Origin: Cellulomonas marina
GTDB lineage: Bacteria > Actinomycetota > Actinomycetes > Actinomycetales > Cellulomonadaceae
NCBI RefSeq assembly: GCF_900111925.1
Contig: NZ_FOKA01000001.1
Location: 1 to 64,000, forward strand
DNA: 64,000 bases
Reading direction: 5' to 3'
Below the pieces are notes generated by a model. It worked only from the letters and a program-made list of their open reading frames with translations, had not been told where the DNA came from and did not search any database. Below are positions 1-9,206 of the stretch, in pieces. Made by a program: the position numbers and the translations under genes. Positions within the stretch are counted from its first letter, which is position 1. The number at the start of each line of letters is the position of its first letter.

Positions 1-1
1 G

Positions 2-88
2 GTCCTGCCCCTGCCACCAGCGCCACCACCACCGCCACCGGCACCCGAACCGGTCCCGGACCCCTGGGCCGGACCCATCCCCTTCTGA
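2..88 (+). CDS. possible C-terminal tail of an upstream gene (partial)
   Basis: One forward frame is open from the left edge and stops at a TGA at 86-88. It encodes a proline-rich tail of about 28 residues ending PDPWAGPIPF. Such tails are common on actinobacterial surface or membrane proteins, so this may be the last part of a gene entering from the left. Nothing in the fragment identifies a family. The other forward frames stay open into clearly repetitive sequence, so the call rests only on the plausible amino-acid composition and could be wrong. Confidence 0.3.
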   Translation, partial: VLPLPPAPPPPPPAPEPVPDPWAGPIPF

Positions 89-638
89 CCACGCGTGGGC
101 GGCGTCTCTGACGGCGTGCGGTCGGCGTCGTCGCCGTGCCACGTGCTGCCCCCGGGCGTCGTCGTGCTCGAGAGCGGCCAACCGTGTTCGCCCTGCCCGC
201 CGAGGCGAGCGACTGCGTCCCCGTGTCCCGGGCGAGCAGCTGCGTCGTCGCGTCCGGGGCGGGACGCCGGCGCAGACAGTTGCGTCGTCGCGTCCGGGGC
301 GAGCAGCTGCGTCGTCGCGTCCGGGGCGGGCCGCTGCGTCGCCGTGCCCGGGCGCGGAGCTGCGTCGTGCCCGAGAGCCAGCAGCGGTTCGTCGGGCCGC
401 GGGCGATGCGCTGCGTCGCTGTGCCCGGGCGCGGAGCTGCGTCGTCGTGCCCGAGAGCCAGCAGCGGTTCGTCGGGCCGCGGGCGACGAGCTGCGTCGCC
501 GTCGTCCGGAGGGAACGTGTTGTGGGACCGGGTCGGGTGCTCGCGCTGCTGAGGGCTGGTGCCAGGGTGGTGCTTGCCGCGGGTTCGACTGTGTACGTGC
601 CGCTGCGTGCGGTCGGGCTGCGTGGTGCCGCCGAGCCG
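89..638. other. non-coding, repeat-rich stretch
   Basis: No convincing gene is seen in these roughly 550 bases. The open frames here translate to Arg/Ala/Ser/Cys-rich strings without domains, and several overlapping frames are open at once, which is expected from base composition alone. The stretch lies downstream of the minus-strand LCP gene that ends at 639. It is dominated by the GCTGCGTCG repeats described separately. No IS ends, tRNA or obvious promoter was recognised. Confidence 0.6.
205..500. repeat. irregular GCTGCGTCG direct-repeat array
   Basis: About nine copies of a GCTGCGTCG-like core occur between roughly 208 and 500, often extended as GCTGCGTCGTCGCGTCCGGG. Inside the array a longer unit of about 65 bases is present twice, at 344-406 and 421-486. 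Both copies begin GTGCCCGGGCGCGGAGCTGC and end in GGGCCGCGGGCGA; they differ by a 3-base insertion. Spacing is irregular and units vary, so this is not a CRISPR. It looks like slippage or duplication debris, or a multi-site protein-binding region. Confidence 0.75.
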
Positions 639-2252
639 TCAGGCTGCTGGAGCGCCGCCCACCGGTCCGGGCGGGAGGACGCCGTCGCGGACGTCGGCGA
701 AGAACTGGGGTGCGGCGGTCTCGTCGAGCAGGACGGTCGAGCCGATGTTGCCCGGACGGTAGTCGTTGTCGGCGATGGGCGGCGCGCCCGTGACGCCGCC
801 GGGGCCGGTCGCCGAGCGGAAGGCCAGGGCGAGCCGCGCGAGGTCGGTGACACCCATCCCGTCGTCCACGCGGACGGCGCCGAGGCCGGCGTCGAGCAGG
901 TCGGTCTGCCGGCCCGGGTGCAGGGCGAGCGACGCGGGGGACACCGCAGCCATGACGGCCCCGATGAGCTGGCGCTGCCGCTGCGCACGCCCGACGTCGC
1001 CCAGGGGGTCGGCCTTGCGCATCCGCGCGAAGGCCAGTGCCTGCTCGCCGTCGACGTCGTGGCACCCGGCGGTCCAGACCATGCCCGAGTCGGGGTCGGA
1101 GACGTCGGCGTCGTAGCAGAGGTTGACGCCCCCCACGGCGTCCACGACCTGCTCGACGCCGCCCATGCCGATCTCCACGTAGTGGTCCACGGTGAGACCG
1201 GTCAGCCCCTCGACGGTCGCCACGAGCAGGGGCGCCTGGCCCCAGGCGTACGCCGAGTTCAGCTTCGCCGGCCCGTAGCCCGGGACCTCGACGTACGTGT
1301 CCCGCGGCAGCGAGATGAGCGCGGACGGCCCGCTGCTCGGCACGTGCAGCAGGAGGATGCTGTCGGTGCGCGCACCCTCGACGGCTTCCCCGCCGACGGC
1401 GCCGTCCGCGCGGGAGTCGGACCCGGCGAGGAGGTACGTCGTGCCCGGCGTCCCGGCGGCACCTGACAGCGCGGCGACGTGCTGGATGCGGTCCTGGGCA
1501 CGCACGAGCAGCGCGACGGGCCACGCGAGGAGCAGCACGAGCACCGCGGCGACGCCCAGGAGGACGGCACGTCGCCGACGGCCGGTTCGAGGCGCGCGAT
1601 CGCCCGGTGTGCTGCCGATGGGTACACCGGACACGTCGCCCGCCGATCGTGGCGCCGGTCCGAAGGCGTTCGGACCGCTGCGCGCGGGGCCACCCTGGGC
1701 GGTTCCACCGTCGGTCGCTGCACTGTGGGGGGGTGCGGCGCCTGCCGCGCCGCCCGCCTGGAGGACGTGTGCACGGGAGGCCGTGCTCCTCGGCGCGCGA
1801 GGGGCCGCAGGGCTGGGCGCGCCGGTGGGGCGCGCGGCGGGTGGCGTCGTCGCGCTGGGCGCCGTCGACGCCGTCACCGTCGACCGGGGCGCCGCGGGGG
1901 CCGTCGACCGGGGCGCCGCGGGGGGCGACGACGGACGGGGTGCGCTCGTGGTCTGGCGCGGGGCGGCCGGACGGCGTGCACCGGGGTTCGTCGAGCCCGG
2001 GCCCGCGTCGGCGGGCATGGGACGCGCTGACGGGGCCGATTGGCGCGTGGGCGGGGCCGGTGGGCGCGTGGGCGGGACGACCGGGCGCGCCGGCGGGGGG
2101 ACGGGACGAGACGGGGACGCTCCGCCACCGGTGCGGCGGGCGCCGGGGGCGAAGCTCGGGGGGCGGCCCTCGTCGCCCGAGGTGCCGCTCATCGTCGAGC
2201 CGCCGGGCGCGCCGGACGGACCTGGCGTCGGACCATGCGCTGATGGTGCCAC
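639..2252 (-). CDS. LytR-CpsA-Psr (LCP) family glycopolymer ligase
   Basis: LCP proteins transfer lipid-linked glycopolymers to peptidoglycan on the outer face of the membrane. This 537-residue protein has a Pro/Ala/Thr-rich N-terminal region of about 220 residues, presumably cytoplasmic. A basic RRRR stretch and one membrane helix follow at about 229-250. The extracellular LCP core then starts at about 271, with LLAGSDSR, ARTDSILLLH (Arg295), SLPRDTYVEVPGYG (Arg317) and LAFARMRK, which fit the pyrophosphate-binding arginines of the family. The start is a GTG without a clear ribosome site; ATG at 2192 is an alternative. It follows the second LCP gene by 28 bases and probably shares its transcript. 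Only the exact substrate is unknown. Confidence 0.9.
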   Translation of the reverse strand: MAPSAHGPTPGPSGAPGGSTMSGTSGDEGRPPSFAPGARRTGGGASPSRPVPPPARPVVPPTRPPAPPTRQSAPSARPMPADAGPGSTNPGARRPAAPRQTTSAPRPSSPPAAPRSTAPAAPRSTVTASTAPSATTPPAARPTGAPSPAAPRAPRSTASRAHVLQAGGAAGAAPPHSAATDGGTAQGGPARSGPNAFGPAPRSAGDVSGVPIGSTPGDRAPRTGRRRRAVLLGVAAVLVLLLAWPVALLVRAQDRIQHVAALSGAAGTPGTTYLLAGSDSRADGAVGGEAVEGARTDSILLLHVPSSGPSALISLPRDTYVEVPGYGPAKLNSAYAWGQAPLLVATVEGLTGLTVDHYVEIGMGGVEQVVDAVGGVNLCYDADVSDPDSGMVWTAGCHDVDGEQALAFARMRKADPLGDVGRAQRQRQLIGAVMAAVSPASLALHPGRQTDLLDAGLGAVRVDDGMGVTDLARLALAFRSATGPGGVTGAPPIADNDYRPGNIGSTVLLDETAAPQFFADVRDGVLPPGPVGGAPAA

Positions 2253-2280
2253 CGCCCGGCCGCCGCCGGTGGGACGCGGG

Positions 2281-3531
2281 TCACGAGCAGACGGCCGTCA
2301 CGTCGGCGCCGGTGAACGCCTCCTGCCCGGCGGCCTTCGTCTCGGTCGGCGTGGGCTCGGGCGCGGCGGGCGCCGACGCGGCCGGGTCGGCAGGGGCCGC
2401 CGGGTCGGTGGTCGCGGGGGCGGCGGGCGCGGCCGGCTCGCTGCTCGGCAGGGGCTGGTCCGCGGCGATGGCGGCCCAGACGGCGTCCGCCTCCGGCGTC
2501 CACACCACCCGGTTCGGGTCGGACGGCGCCGGGCCGAACGGGATCGTGAGGAACGTGATGCTCGCGGGGTCGATGCCGCGCAGCGAGAACGCCAGGCCGG
2601 TCAGGTCGGCGATCGAGCTCAGCCCAGGGTCGGTGGTGAGCGACTCGGTGGCGGCGTCGAAGAACCCGATGAGCTGGCCGGTGTCGGTCAGGAAGTTCTT
2701 GGACAGCAGCCCCTGGAGCGTCGCGGCGAGGAGCTGCTGCTGGCGGCCGAGCCGGCTGGTGTCGGACCCGTCACCGACGCCCTTGCGCGCGCGGGCGAAG
2801 GCCAGCGCGGTCGTGCCGTCGAGCGTCTGGACGCCGGCGGAGAGCTGCAGGCCCGCCATGGGGCTCGACATGTCCTCGGGGATGCACATCGTGACACCAC
2901 CCAGCGCGTCGACCATCTTCGTGAACCCGACGAAGTCGACGACGACGTAGTGGTCGACGGTCACGCCGGTGTTGACCTGGACGGCCGAGATGGCGCACGC
3001 CGCGGCGGACGCGGCGTCCCCGCCCATGTCCGCCCCGGTGGCGAACGCGGAATTGAACAGGTCCGTGCGCGGCCGGGAGGTCTGGCCGTTCGTCGCCGTG
3101 CAGGCCGGGATCTCGACGAGGGAGTCACGCGGGATGGAGACGAGCTGGGCGCGCGACCGGTCGGCGGAGACGTGCACGAGGATCGTCGTGTCCGACCGCA
3201 TGCCCTCGACGGAGCCGCCGATCGCCGCGTTCTCGCCGTCGCGCTCGTCGGAGCCCATGACGAGGATGTCCAGCGCCTGCCCGGCGCTCGCGTCCTGCGG
3301 GTCGGGGGTCGCGTCCGTGCTCGGCTCGTCCACCGGCACGACGAGGTCGCTGACGTCCGCCGACGTGATGTTCCCCTGCAGGTTGGCGGCCACGGTGGCG
3401 GTGCCGGCCACCGCGAAGGCCAGCACGCCGGTGGCGACGACCGCCGCTCCGCGCAGCAGCGGGTGGCGCGAACGGGCCCGGGCGTGGCGCAGCGCGCGAG
3501 GACGCCGGGGGGCGACGTGGCGGGAGGTCAC
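2281..3531 (-). CDS. LytR-CpsA-Psr (LCP) family glycopolymer ligase
   Basis: This is a second LCP protein, 416 residues from the chosen GTG. It has a short basic N-terminus, one membrane helix at about 27-48, an acidic linker, then the LCP core: DILVMGSDERDG, GMRSDTTILVHV, SIPRDSLVEIP, the DHYVVVDF region and LAFARARKGVGDGSD. It ends in an Ala/Pro-rich tail finishing CS. The start at 3531 was preferred because a TACCAT -10-like hexamer lies exactly six bases upstream, giving a leaderless message. An in-frame GTG at 3552 would add seven residues. It lies first in a probable LCP-LCP operon, next to rmlB, which suits attachment of a rhamnose-containing wall polymer. Confidence 0.9.
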   Translation of the reverse strand: MTSRHVAPRRPRALRHARARSRHPLLRGAAVVATGVLAFAVAGTATVAANLQGNITSADVSDLVVPVDEPSTDATPDPQDASAGQALDILVMGSDERDGENAAIGGSVEGMRSDTTILVHVSADRSRAQLVSIPRDSLVEIPACTATNGQTSRPRTDLFNSAFATGADMGGDAASAAACAISAVQVNTGVTVDHYVVVDFVGFTKMVDALGGVTMCIPEDMSSPMAGLQLSAGVQTLDGTTALAFARARKGVGDGSDTSRLGRQQQLLAATLQGLLSKNFLTDTGQLIGFFDAATESLTTDPGLSSIADLTGLAFSLRGIDPASITFLTIPFGPAPSDPNRVVWTPEADAVWAAIAADQPLPSSEPAAPAAPATTDPAAPADPAASAPAAPEPTPTETKAAGQEAFTGADVTAVCS

Positions 3532-3537
3532 GGCAGG

Positions 3538-3543
3538 ATGGTA
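3538..3543 (-). promoter_or_regulatory. -10 element of LCP gene (leaderless)
   Basis: TACCAT on the minus strand is followed by six bases and then the GTG at 3531, so transcription would begin at the start codon. The same geometry recurs at several genes in this window. No good -35 was seen. Confidence 0.5.
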
Positions 3544-3684
3544 GGAGGGCACGGGGGGACGATCGGCAGCGGGCCCGGGAAGGTGCGGTGGAGGACCTGT
3601 GCAGATCGCCGCGGCTGACCCGGGGGACCCGGGCGACGACCCGAGCGACCCGAGGGACCCGTCAGACCCGAGGGATCCGTCGGC

Positions 3685-3720
3685 GCCGGCGGGACCGGCC
3701 GGACCGCCGGTCCCGCCGGC
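3685..3720. terminator. perfect 14-bp hairpin after rmlB
   Basis: The arms GCCGGCGGGACCGG (3685-3698) and CCGGTCCCGCCGGC (3707-3720) are perfectly complementary around an 8-base loop. It lies 46 bases beyond the rmlB stop and upstream of the LCP gene, so it probably ends rmlB transcription. There is no T-tract, as is common in such GC-rich genomes. A partial copy of the same sequence follows at about 3722-3740. Confidence 0.65.
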
Positions 3721-3765
3721 CGGACCGGCCGGACCGCCGGGGCAGGTGGCGTCGGGCTCGCCCCG

Positions 3766-5013
<1,248 letters not shown>

Positions 5014-5031
5014 TCACCCGTCTGGAGCATC

Positions 5032-7041
5032 ATGCTGCTGCGTCTCGTCCTCTCGCTCGGCCTCGCCGCGGGCGTCGCCGGCGGGGTCCTGCCCGCGCCC
5101 GCCGTCGCACCGTCGCCCGGGGCGCCCGGTGGCCAGGTCGTCGCCGGTGCGGGGGTGGTCCGCCACGCCGCGGCCGCTGCGAGCGGTGACGGGACCGGCT
5201 CGGGGACCGGCTCGGGGACCGACTCCGGTACCGGCCTCGGTGCCGACGCCGACGTGCAGGTCGCCGAGGTCCCGCTCGTGCTCGACGTGCCCGGCGACGC
5301 CGCGGGCGCGGCGGCCGGCGCCGTTGCCGTCGACCCCCTGGCGCCGCTGCCCGCCGACGCGCCCGTGGCGGCGCTGGACACCGAGGAGGACGGTCCGCTC
5401 GCACCCCTCGTCGTCGACGAGGGGGCCGCGGGGCGCGTGGTCTCCGAGCCCGTGGCCGTCGCCGACTTCCAGACCCTCGGCGTCACCTGGGCCGACGGGC
5501 CCGCGCCGGACGTGCAGGTGCGGACCCGGACCGACGACGGCTGGTCCGCCTGGACCGCCCTCGAGGTCGGCGACGACGCGCCCGACGCCGGCACCCCCGA
5601 CGCCGAGGCCGCGGCCCAGCGGGCCGGCACGCAGACGCTGTGGGTCGGGGAGTCCGACGCCGTCCAGGTCTCGGTGGCCGCCCCGGCGGACGGGACGACG
5701 ACGGCGCGCGACGTCGAGCTGGTGCTCGTGGGCTCCGAGGCGACCGGCCCCGCCGCCGTGGTCCGGCCCGCGGTCGCCGCCACGCCCGCCGCCGCCGGCA
5801 TGCCGCCCGTCGTCACCCGCGCCGCCTGGGGCGCCGCGTCTCCGAGCTGCGAGATGGCGTCCGCGAAGGCGCTGGTCGGCGCGGTGGTGCACCACACCGC
5901 CGGCTCCAACGCCTACGCCGACCGGGCGCAGGCGATGCAGCAGATCCGCAACGACCAGGCGTACCACATGCAGGGCCGCGGCTGGTGCGACCTGGGCTAC
6001 AACGTCATCGTCGACAAGTTCGGCACGATCTACGAGGGCCGCGCCGGGAGCCTGGACAAGGCCGTCATCGGCGTCCACGCCGGCGGCTTCAACACGGGCA
6101 CGCTCGGCGTCTCCATGCTCGGCACGTTCACCACGGTGGCCCCGTCGCCGGCGATGACCGACGCGGTGGCGCGCATCGTCGGGTGGCGCCTGGGTGCCTA
6201 CGGCGTCGACCCGCGCGGCACGATGCAGTACTGGACCGGCGCCGGCGAGAACTCCCGGTTCACCAACCGGACGGTGACGCTCCCGCGCGTGCTCGGGCAC
6301 CGGGACGTGGCCTACACGGCGTGCCCCGGGGACCGCGGCTACGCGACCCTCGCGGCGATCCGCAGCGCCGCGGCCGGCTACGCGCCCGGCACCACCACCT
6401 CCGACGCCGCGTCGCTGGTGAAGGCCCTCTACACCGACCTGCTCGACCGCCCCGCCGAGGCCGGCGGCGTCACCTCCTGGTCCTCGCTCCTCGTGCAGGG
6501 GACGTCCTCCGCGGACCTCGTCGGCGTCCTGACCAGCTCGACGGAGTACCGCACCCTGCGTGTGCGCGAGGCCTACGAGCAGGTCCTCGGCCGCTCCCCG
6601 GACGCGGGCGGCGCCGCCGGCTGGGTCGCCGCGATCGCGGCCGGCCGCCTGACGGTCGACGACGTGCAGCGCCTGTTCTACGAGTCGCCGGAGTTCTACC
6701 AGGCCGCCGGCGCGACCGACGCCGCCTTCGTCACGCGGGTGTACGAGGTCATGCTGGGCCGTGCGCCCGGTGCCGCCGAGCGGGACTTCTGGGTCGCGCG
6801 CATCGCCGCCGGCAATCGCGGGCAGGTGGCCGCCGGCGTCTGGGCCTCGCTCGAGGCCGCCCAGCAGCGGGCGTCCGGCTACTACCGCACCTTCCTGGGG
6901 CGTGACCCGGAGTGGTCCGGGCGTGTGTACTGGGGGCAGCAGCTGTTGGAGCGCGGCGAGGGCGTCGTGCGCACCGGCATCGCGGGGTCCGCCGAGTACT
7001 GGGCGCGGGCCCTGACCCGGTACCCGGCCGTCAGCGCGTGA
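5032..7041 (+). CDS. secreted PGRP-type N-acetylmuramoyl-L-alanine amidase with C-terminal DUF4214 repeats
   Basis: The 669-residue product starts with a signal peptide (LLRLVLSLGLAAGVAGG). A variable region of about 220 residues follows, then a peptidoglycan-recognition/amidase-2 domain from about 257 to 455. The domain shows TRAAWGA, VVHHTAGSN with His287/His288, YHMQGRGWCDLGYNVIVD, and a later GHRDVAYTACPGD zinc-ligand region. These fit a zinc amidase that cuts the MurNAc-L-Ala bond. From about 458 to the end are four DUF4214-type repeats (LYTDLLDRP, VLGRSPDAGG, VMLGRAPG, FLGRDPEW). ATG 5032 was chosen because it begins the signal peptide and has GGAG just upstream; the frame is open further back. 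The SpoIID gene follows directly. Confidence 0.9.
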   Translation: MLLRLVLSLGLAAGVAGGVLPAPAVAPSPGAPGGQVVAGAGVVRHAAAAASGDGTGSGTGSGTDSGTGLGADADVQVAEVPLVLDVPGDAAGAAAGAVAVDPLAPLPADAPVAALDTEEDGPLAPLVVDEGAAGRVVSEPVAVADFQTLGVTWADGPAPDVQVRTRTDDGWSAWTALEVGDDAPDAGTPDAEAAAQRAGTQTLWVGESDAVQVSVAAPADGTTTARDVELVLVGSEATGPAAVVRPAVAATPAAAGMPPVVTRAAWGAASPSCEMASAKALVGAVVHHTAGSNAYADRAQAMQQIRNDQAYHMQGRGWCDLGYNVIVDKFGTIYEGRAGSLDKAVIGVHAGGFNTGTLGVSMLGTFTTVAPSPAMTDAVARIVGWRLGAYGVDPRGTMQYWTGAGENSRFTNRTVTLPRVLGHRDVAYTACPGDRGYATLAAIRSAAAGYAPGTTTSDAASLVKALYTDLLDRPAEAGGVTSWSSLLVQGTSSADLVGVLTSSTEYRTLRVREAYEQVLGRSPDAGGAAGWVAAIAAGRLTVDDVQRLFYESPEFYQAAGATDAAFVTRVYEVMLGRAPGAAERDFWVARIAAGNRGQVAAGVWASLEAAQQRASGYYRTFLGRDPEWSGRVYWGQQLLERGEGVVRTGIAGSAEYWARALTRYPAVSA

Positions 7042-7061
7042 CGCACGGCGACTCCGGGCAT

Positions 7062-7112
7062 CACGACGAGCACGACGACGAGCACGACGAGCACGACGAC
7101 GAGCGGGACGAC
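7062..7112 (+). repeat. GACGAGCAC-type short repeats before the SpoIID gene
   Basis: CACGACGAG and CACGACGACGAG units alternate here. Read in the SpoIID frame they give Asp-Glu-His runs. If translation starts at GTG 7038, overlapping the amidase stop, they would form an acidic/His-rich N-terminus; if it starts at 7125 they lie in the leader. They resemble the CGGCACGACGAC arrays elsewhere in the window. Confidence 0.6.
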
Positions 7113-7124
7113 GAGGGGACCACG

Positions 7125-9128
7125 GTGCGCAGGGGCGTCGACGAGGACGGGACGACGGGGACCCGGGCCGGGACGACCCGGGCCGGGACGACCCGGGCTG
7201 GGACGATCAGGGCCGGGACGATCAGGGCCCGGGCGACCGGGGCCGGCACGACCGGGAGGACCGGCGCGGTCGCCAGGGCCGTCCGGCTGCTGACGGTCGC
7301 GGCGGTGGTGCTCGGGCTCGTCGCGGTCGACGCCGCGCGCGGGCCCGTCGCGCCCGCGCACGCCGAGGACGGGTCGCTCCGGCTCACGGTCACCGGGCAC
7401 GGCTGGGGCCACGGCCGCGGCATGGGCCAGTGGGGCGCCCTCGGCTACGCGCAGCAGGGCGCGCCGTACCAGACGATCCTCGGCCACTACTACGGCGGCA
7501 CGCGGCTGGCGGCCGACGCCGGCAACCCGTGGGTCTTCGTCGAGCTGACGCGGTTCACCGGCGCGGCCACGGACGTCCTCGTCCAGGGCTACGGCCTGCA
7601 CGCCGGCTCGACGAGCGTGCCCGGCTACGGCTACCTGCGCCTGCGGTGGAACGGGTCGGCCACGGAGGTCCAGACCGGCCCGTCGTGCGGCGGCCCCTGG
7701 ACGACGGCCTCGACCGTCGGCGCGACGACCGTGGAGGTGGGCGCCGGCGGCGCCGGCGGCCTCGACGGGCTCATCCGCACGTGCGAGCCCACCGGCAGCA
7801 CCGGCTACCGCGGTGCGCTGCAGCTGCGCGTGGTCGGCGGGACGCGCTACGTCGTCAACGCCGTGCAGATCGACGACTACGTGCGCGGCGTCGCGGCGGC
7901 CGAGATGCCGCCGTCGTGGGGGAGCACCCCCAACGGCATGGCGGCCCTGCGCGCCCAGACGGTCGCCGCGCGCAGCTACGCGCTCGCGTCGTCCCCGCGC
8001 GCCTCGGGCGCCACCCTCTGCGACACCACCGCGTGCCAGGTCTACCGCGGTGCCTTCTCGACGGGCGCGCAGGGCCCGGGGGCGGCCCGGACGCTGCGCG
8101 AGGACGCCCGCTCCGACCAGGCGACCGCCGAGACGTCAGGGCAGGTCATGCGCACCTCGGCCGGGCGCATCGCGCGCACGGAGTTCAGCGCCTCGACCGG
8201 CGGCTGGACCGCGGGCGGCACGTTCCCCGCGGTCGTCGACGACGGCGACGCCGTGGCGGGCAACCCGCACCACACGTGGACCCTCGCGACGACGGTCGGG
8301 GAGGCGGGGGCCCGGCTCGGCGTCGGCGTCCTGCGCAGCTTCACCGTCACGGGCCGCAACGGGCTCGGCGCCGAGGGCGGCCGCGTCACGTCGGCGCGGG
8401 TCGTGGGCACCACGGCCACGCGCACGATGACGGGGAACGAGGTGCGCCAGGCGCTCGGGCTCAAGAGCGACTGGTTCACGGTGTCGCTGTCGCCCGCCGA
8501 CGCCGCCGCGCTCGTCCGGGCCCTCTACCAGGACCTGCTCGGGCGCGACGCGGAGCCGTCCGGCGTCGCCTCGTGGTCGGGGCTGCTGATCGGCGGCGCC
8601 TCGTCGGCGGACCTCGTCGGGGTCCTCACCTCGACGCAGGAGTACCGGGAGCGCCGGGTGCGGCAGGCGTACGCCGAGGTGCTCGGGCGCCCCGCCGACG
8701 ACGGCGGCCTGCGCGGATGGGTCGACGCCGTGGCCGCCGGCCGGCTGACGATCGACGACGTGCAGCGGCTGCTGTACGAGTCGCCGGAGTTCTACCTCGC
8801 GTCGGGGTCCGACGACGCGGCCTACGTCGGGCGCGTGTACACGGTCATGCTCGGCCGTGCGCCGAGCCCGGAGGAGTCCGCCTACTGGGTCGCGCGCGTG
8901 CGCAGCACCGGGCGCGGGTCCGTCGGGTTCGGCGTGTGGATGTCGCTCGAGGCGGCGCAGGGGCGGGCCGCCGGCTACTACCGCACCTTCCTCGGGCGCG
9001 AGCCGGAGTGGTCCGGCCGCGTGCACTGGGGGCAGGTGCTCCTCGAGCGCGGCGAGGGCGTGGTGCGGGTCGGCATCGCCGGCTCCGACGAGTACTGGGC
9101 CCGCGCGCGGGTGCGGTTCCCGGCCTGA
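7125..9128 (+). CDS. secreted SpoIID/LytB-domain protein with C-terminal DUF4214 repeats
   Basis: SpoIID-type enzymes are lytic transglycosylases that cut denuded peptidoglycan glycan strands. This 667-residue protein has an N-terminal stretch of 15-base repeats, a membrane/signal helix at about 47-66 and AHAEDG at the likely cleavage site. The SpoIID/LytB domain follows: GHGWGHGRGMGQWGALG at about 88, IDDYVRGVAAAEMPPSW with the catalytic-type Glu at about 257, and AARSYAL. The last roughly 210 residues closely match the amidase's DUF4214 region. GTG 7125 has GAGGGG six bases upstream; GTG 7038, overlapping the amidase stop, is an alternative. The amidase and this enzyme probably act in sequence. 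Confidence 0.88.
   Translation: MRRGVDEDGTTGTRAGTTRAGTTRAGTIRAGTIRARATGAGTTGRTGAVARAVRLLTVAAVVLGLVAVDAARGPVAPAHAEDGSLRLTVTGHGWGHGRGMGQWGALGYAQQGAPYQTILGHYYGGTRLAADAGNPWVFVELTRFTGAATDVLVQGYGLHAGSTSVPGYGYLRLRWNGSATEVQTGPSCGGPWTTASTVGATTVEVGAGGAGGLDGLIRTCEPTGSTGYRGALQLRVVGGTRYVVNAVQIDDYVRGVAAAEMPPSWGSTPNGMAALRAQTVAARSYALASSPRASGATLCDTTACQVYRGAFSTGAQGPGAARTLREDARSDQATAETSGQVMRTSAGRIARTEFSASTGGWTAGGTFPAVVDDGDAVAGNPHHTWTLATTVGEAGARLGVGVLRSFTVTGRNGLGAEGGRVTSARVVGTTATRTMTGNEVRQALGLKSDWFTVSLSPADAAALVRALYQDLLGRDAEPSGVASWSGLLIGGASSADLVGVLTSTQEYRERRVRQAYAEVLGRPADDGGLRGWVDAVAAGRLTIDDVQRLLYESPEFYLASGSDDAAYVGRVYTVMLGRAPSPEESAYWVARVRSTGRGSVGFGVWMSLEAAQGRAAGYYRTFLGREPEWSGRVHWGQVLLERGEGVVRVGIAGSDEYWARARVRFPA
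7161..7250 (+). repeat. six 15-base tandem repeats encoding TRAGT-like units
   Basis: The unit ACCCGGGCCGGGACG is repeated six times, decaying towards the end, and is in frame in the SpoIID gene. It encodes T-R-A-G-T and variants before the membrane helix. The basic repeats would stay cytoplasmic or be removed with the signal peptide. Confidence 0.85.
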
Positions 9129-9146
9129 GCGGGAGGGCCGGCGGGC

Positions 9147-9175
9147 ACCCGGTCGGGCGTCGCGTCCGGCCGGGT
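9147..9175. terminator. hairpin between convergent SpoIID and GT2 genes
   Basis: ACCCGGTCGG and CCGGCCGGGT pair at nine of ten positions around a 9-base loop. The site sits between two convergent stop codons (9128 and 9207), so a bidirectional terminator is likely. Confidence 0.5.
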
Positions 9176-9206
9176 CGCGCCCGGGTCGGGCGCGGTCGAG
9201 GCCGGG

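Noticed and set aside
205-500. Possible CRISPR array
   Set aside because: Units are unequal, spacers are not of uniform length, and no cas gene is near.
1297-3618. A 773-residue plus-strand frame covering both LCP genes
   Set aside because: No domain and an Arg/Gly-rich product. The minus strand has unmistakable LCP motifs in two proteins.
7125-9128. Evidence for sporulation from a SpoIID domain
   Set aside because: SpoIID/LytB domains are common in non-sporulating actinobacteria, and no other sporulation gene is present.
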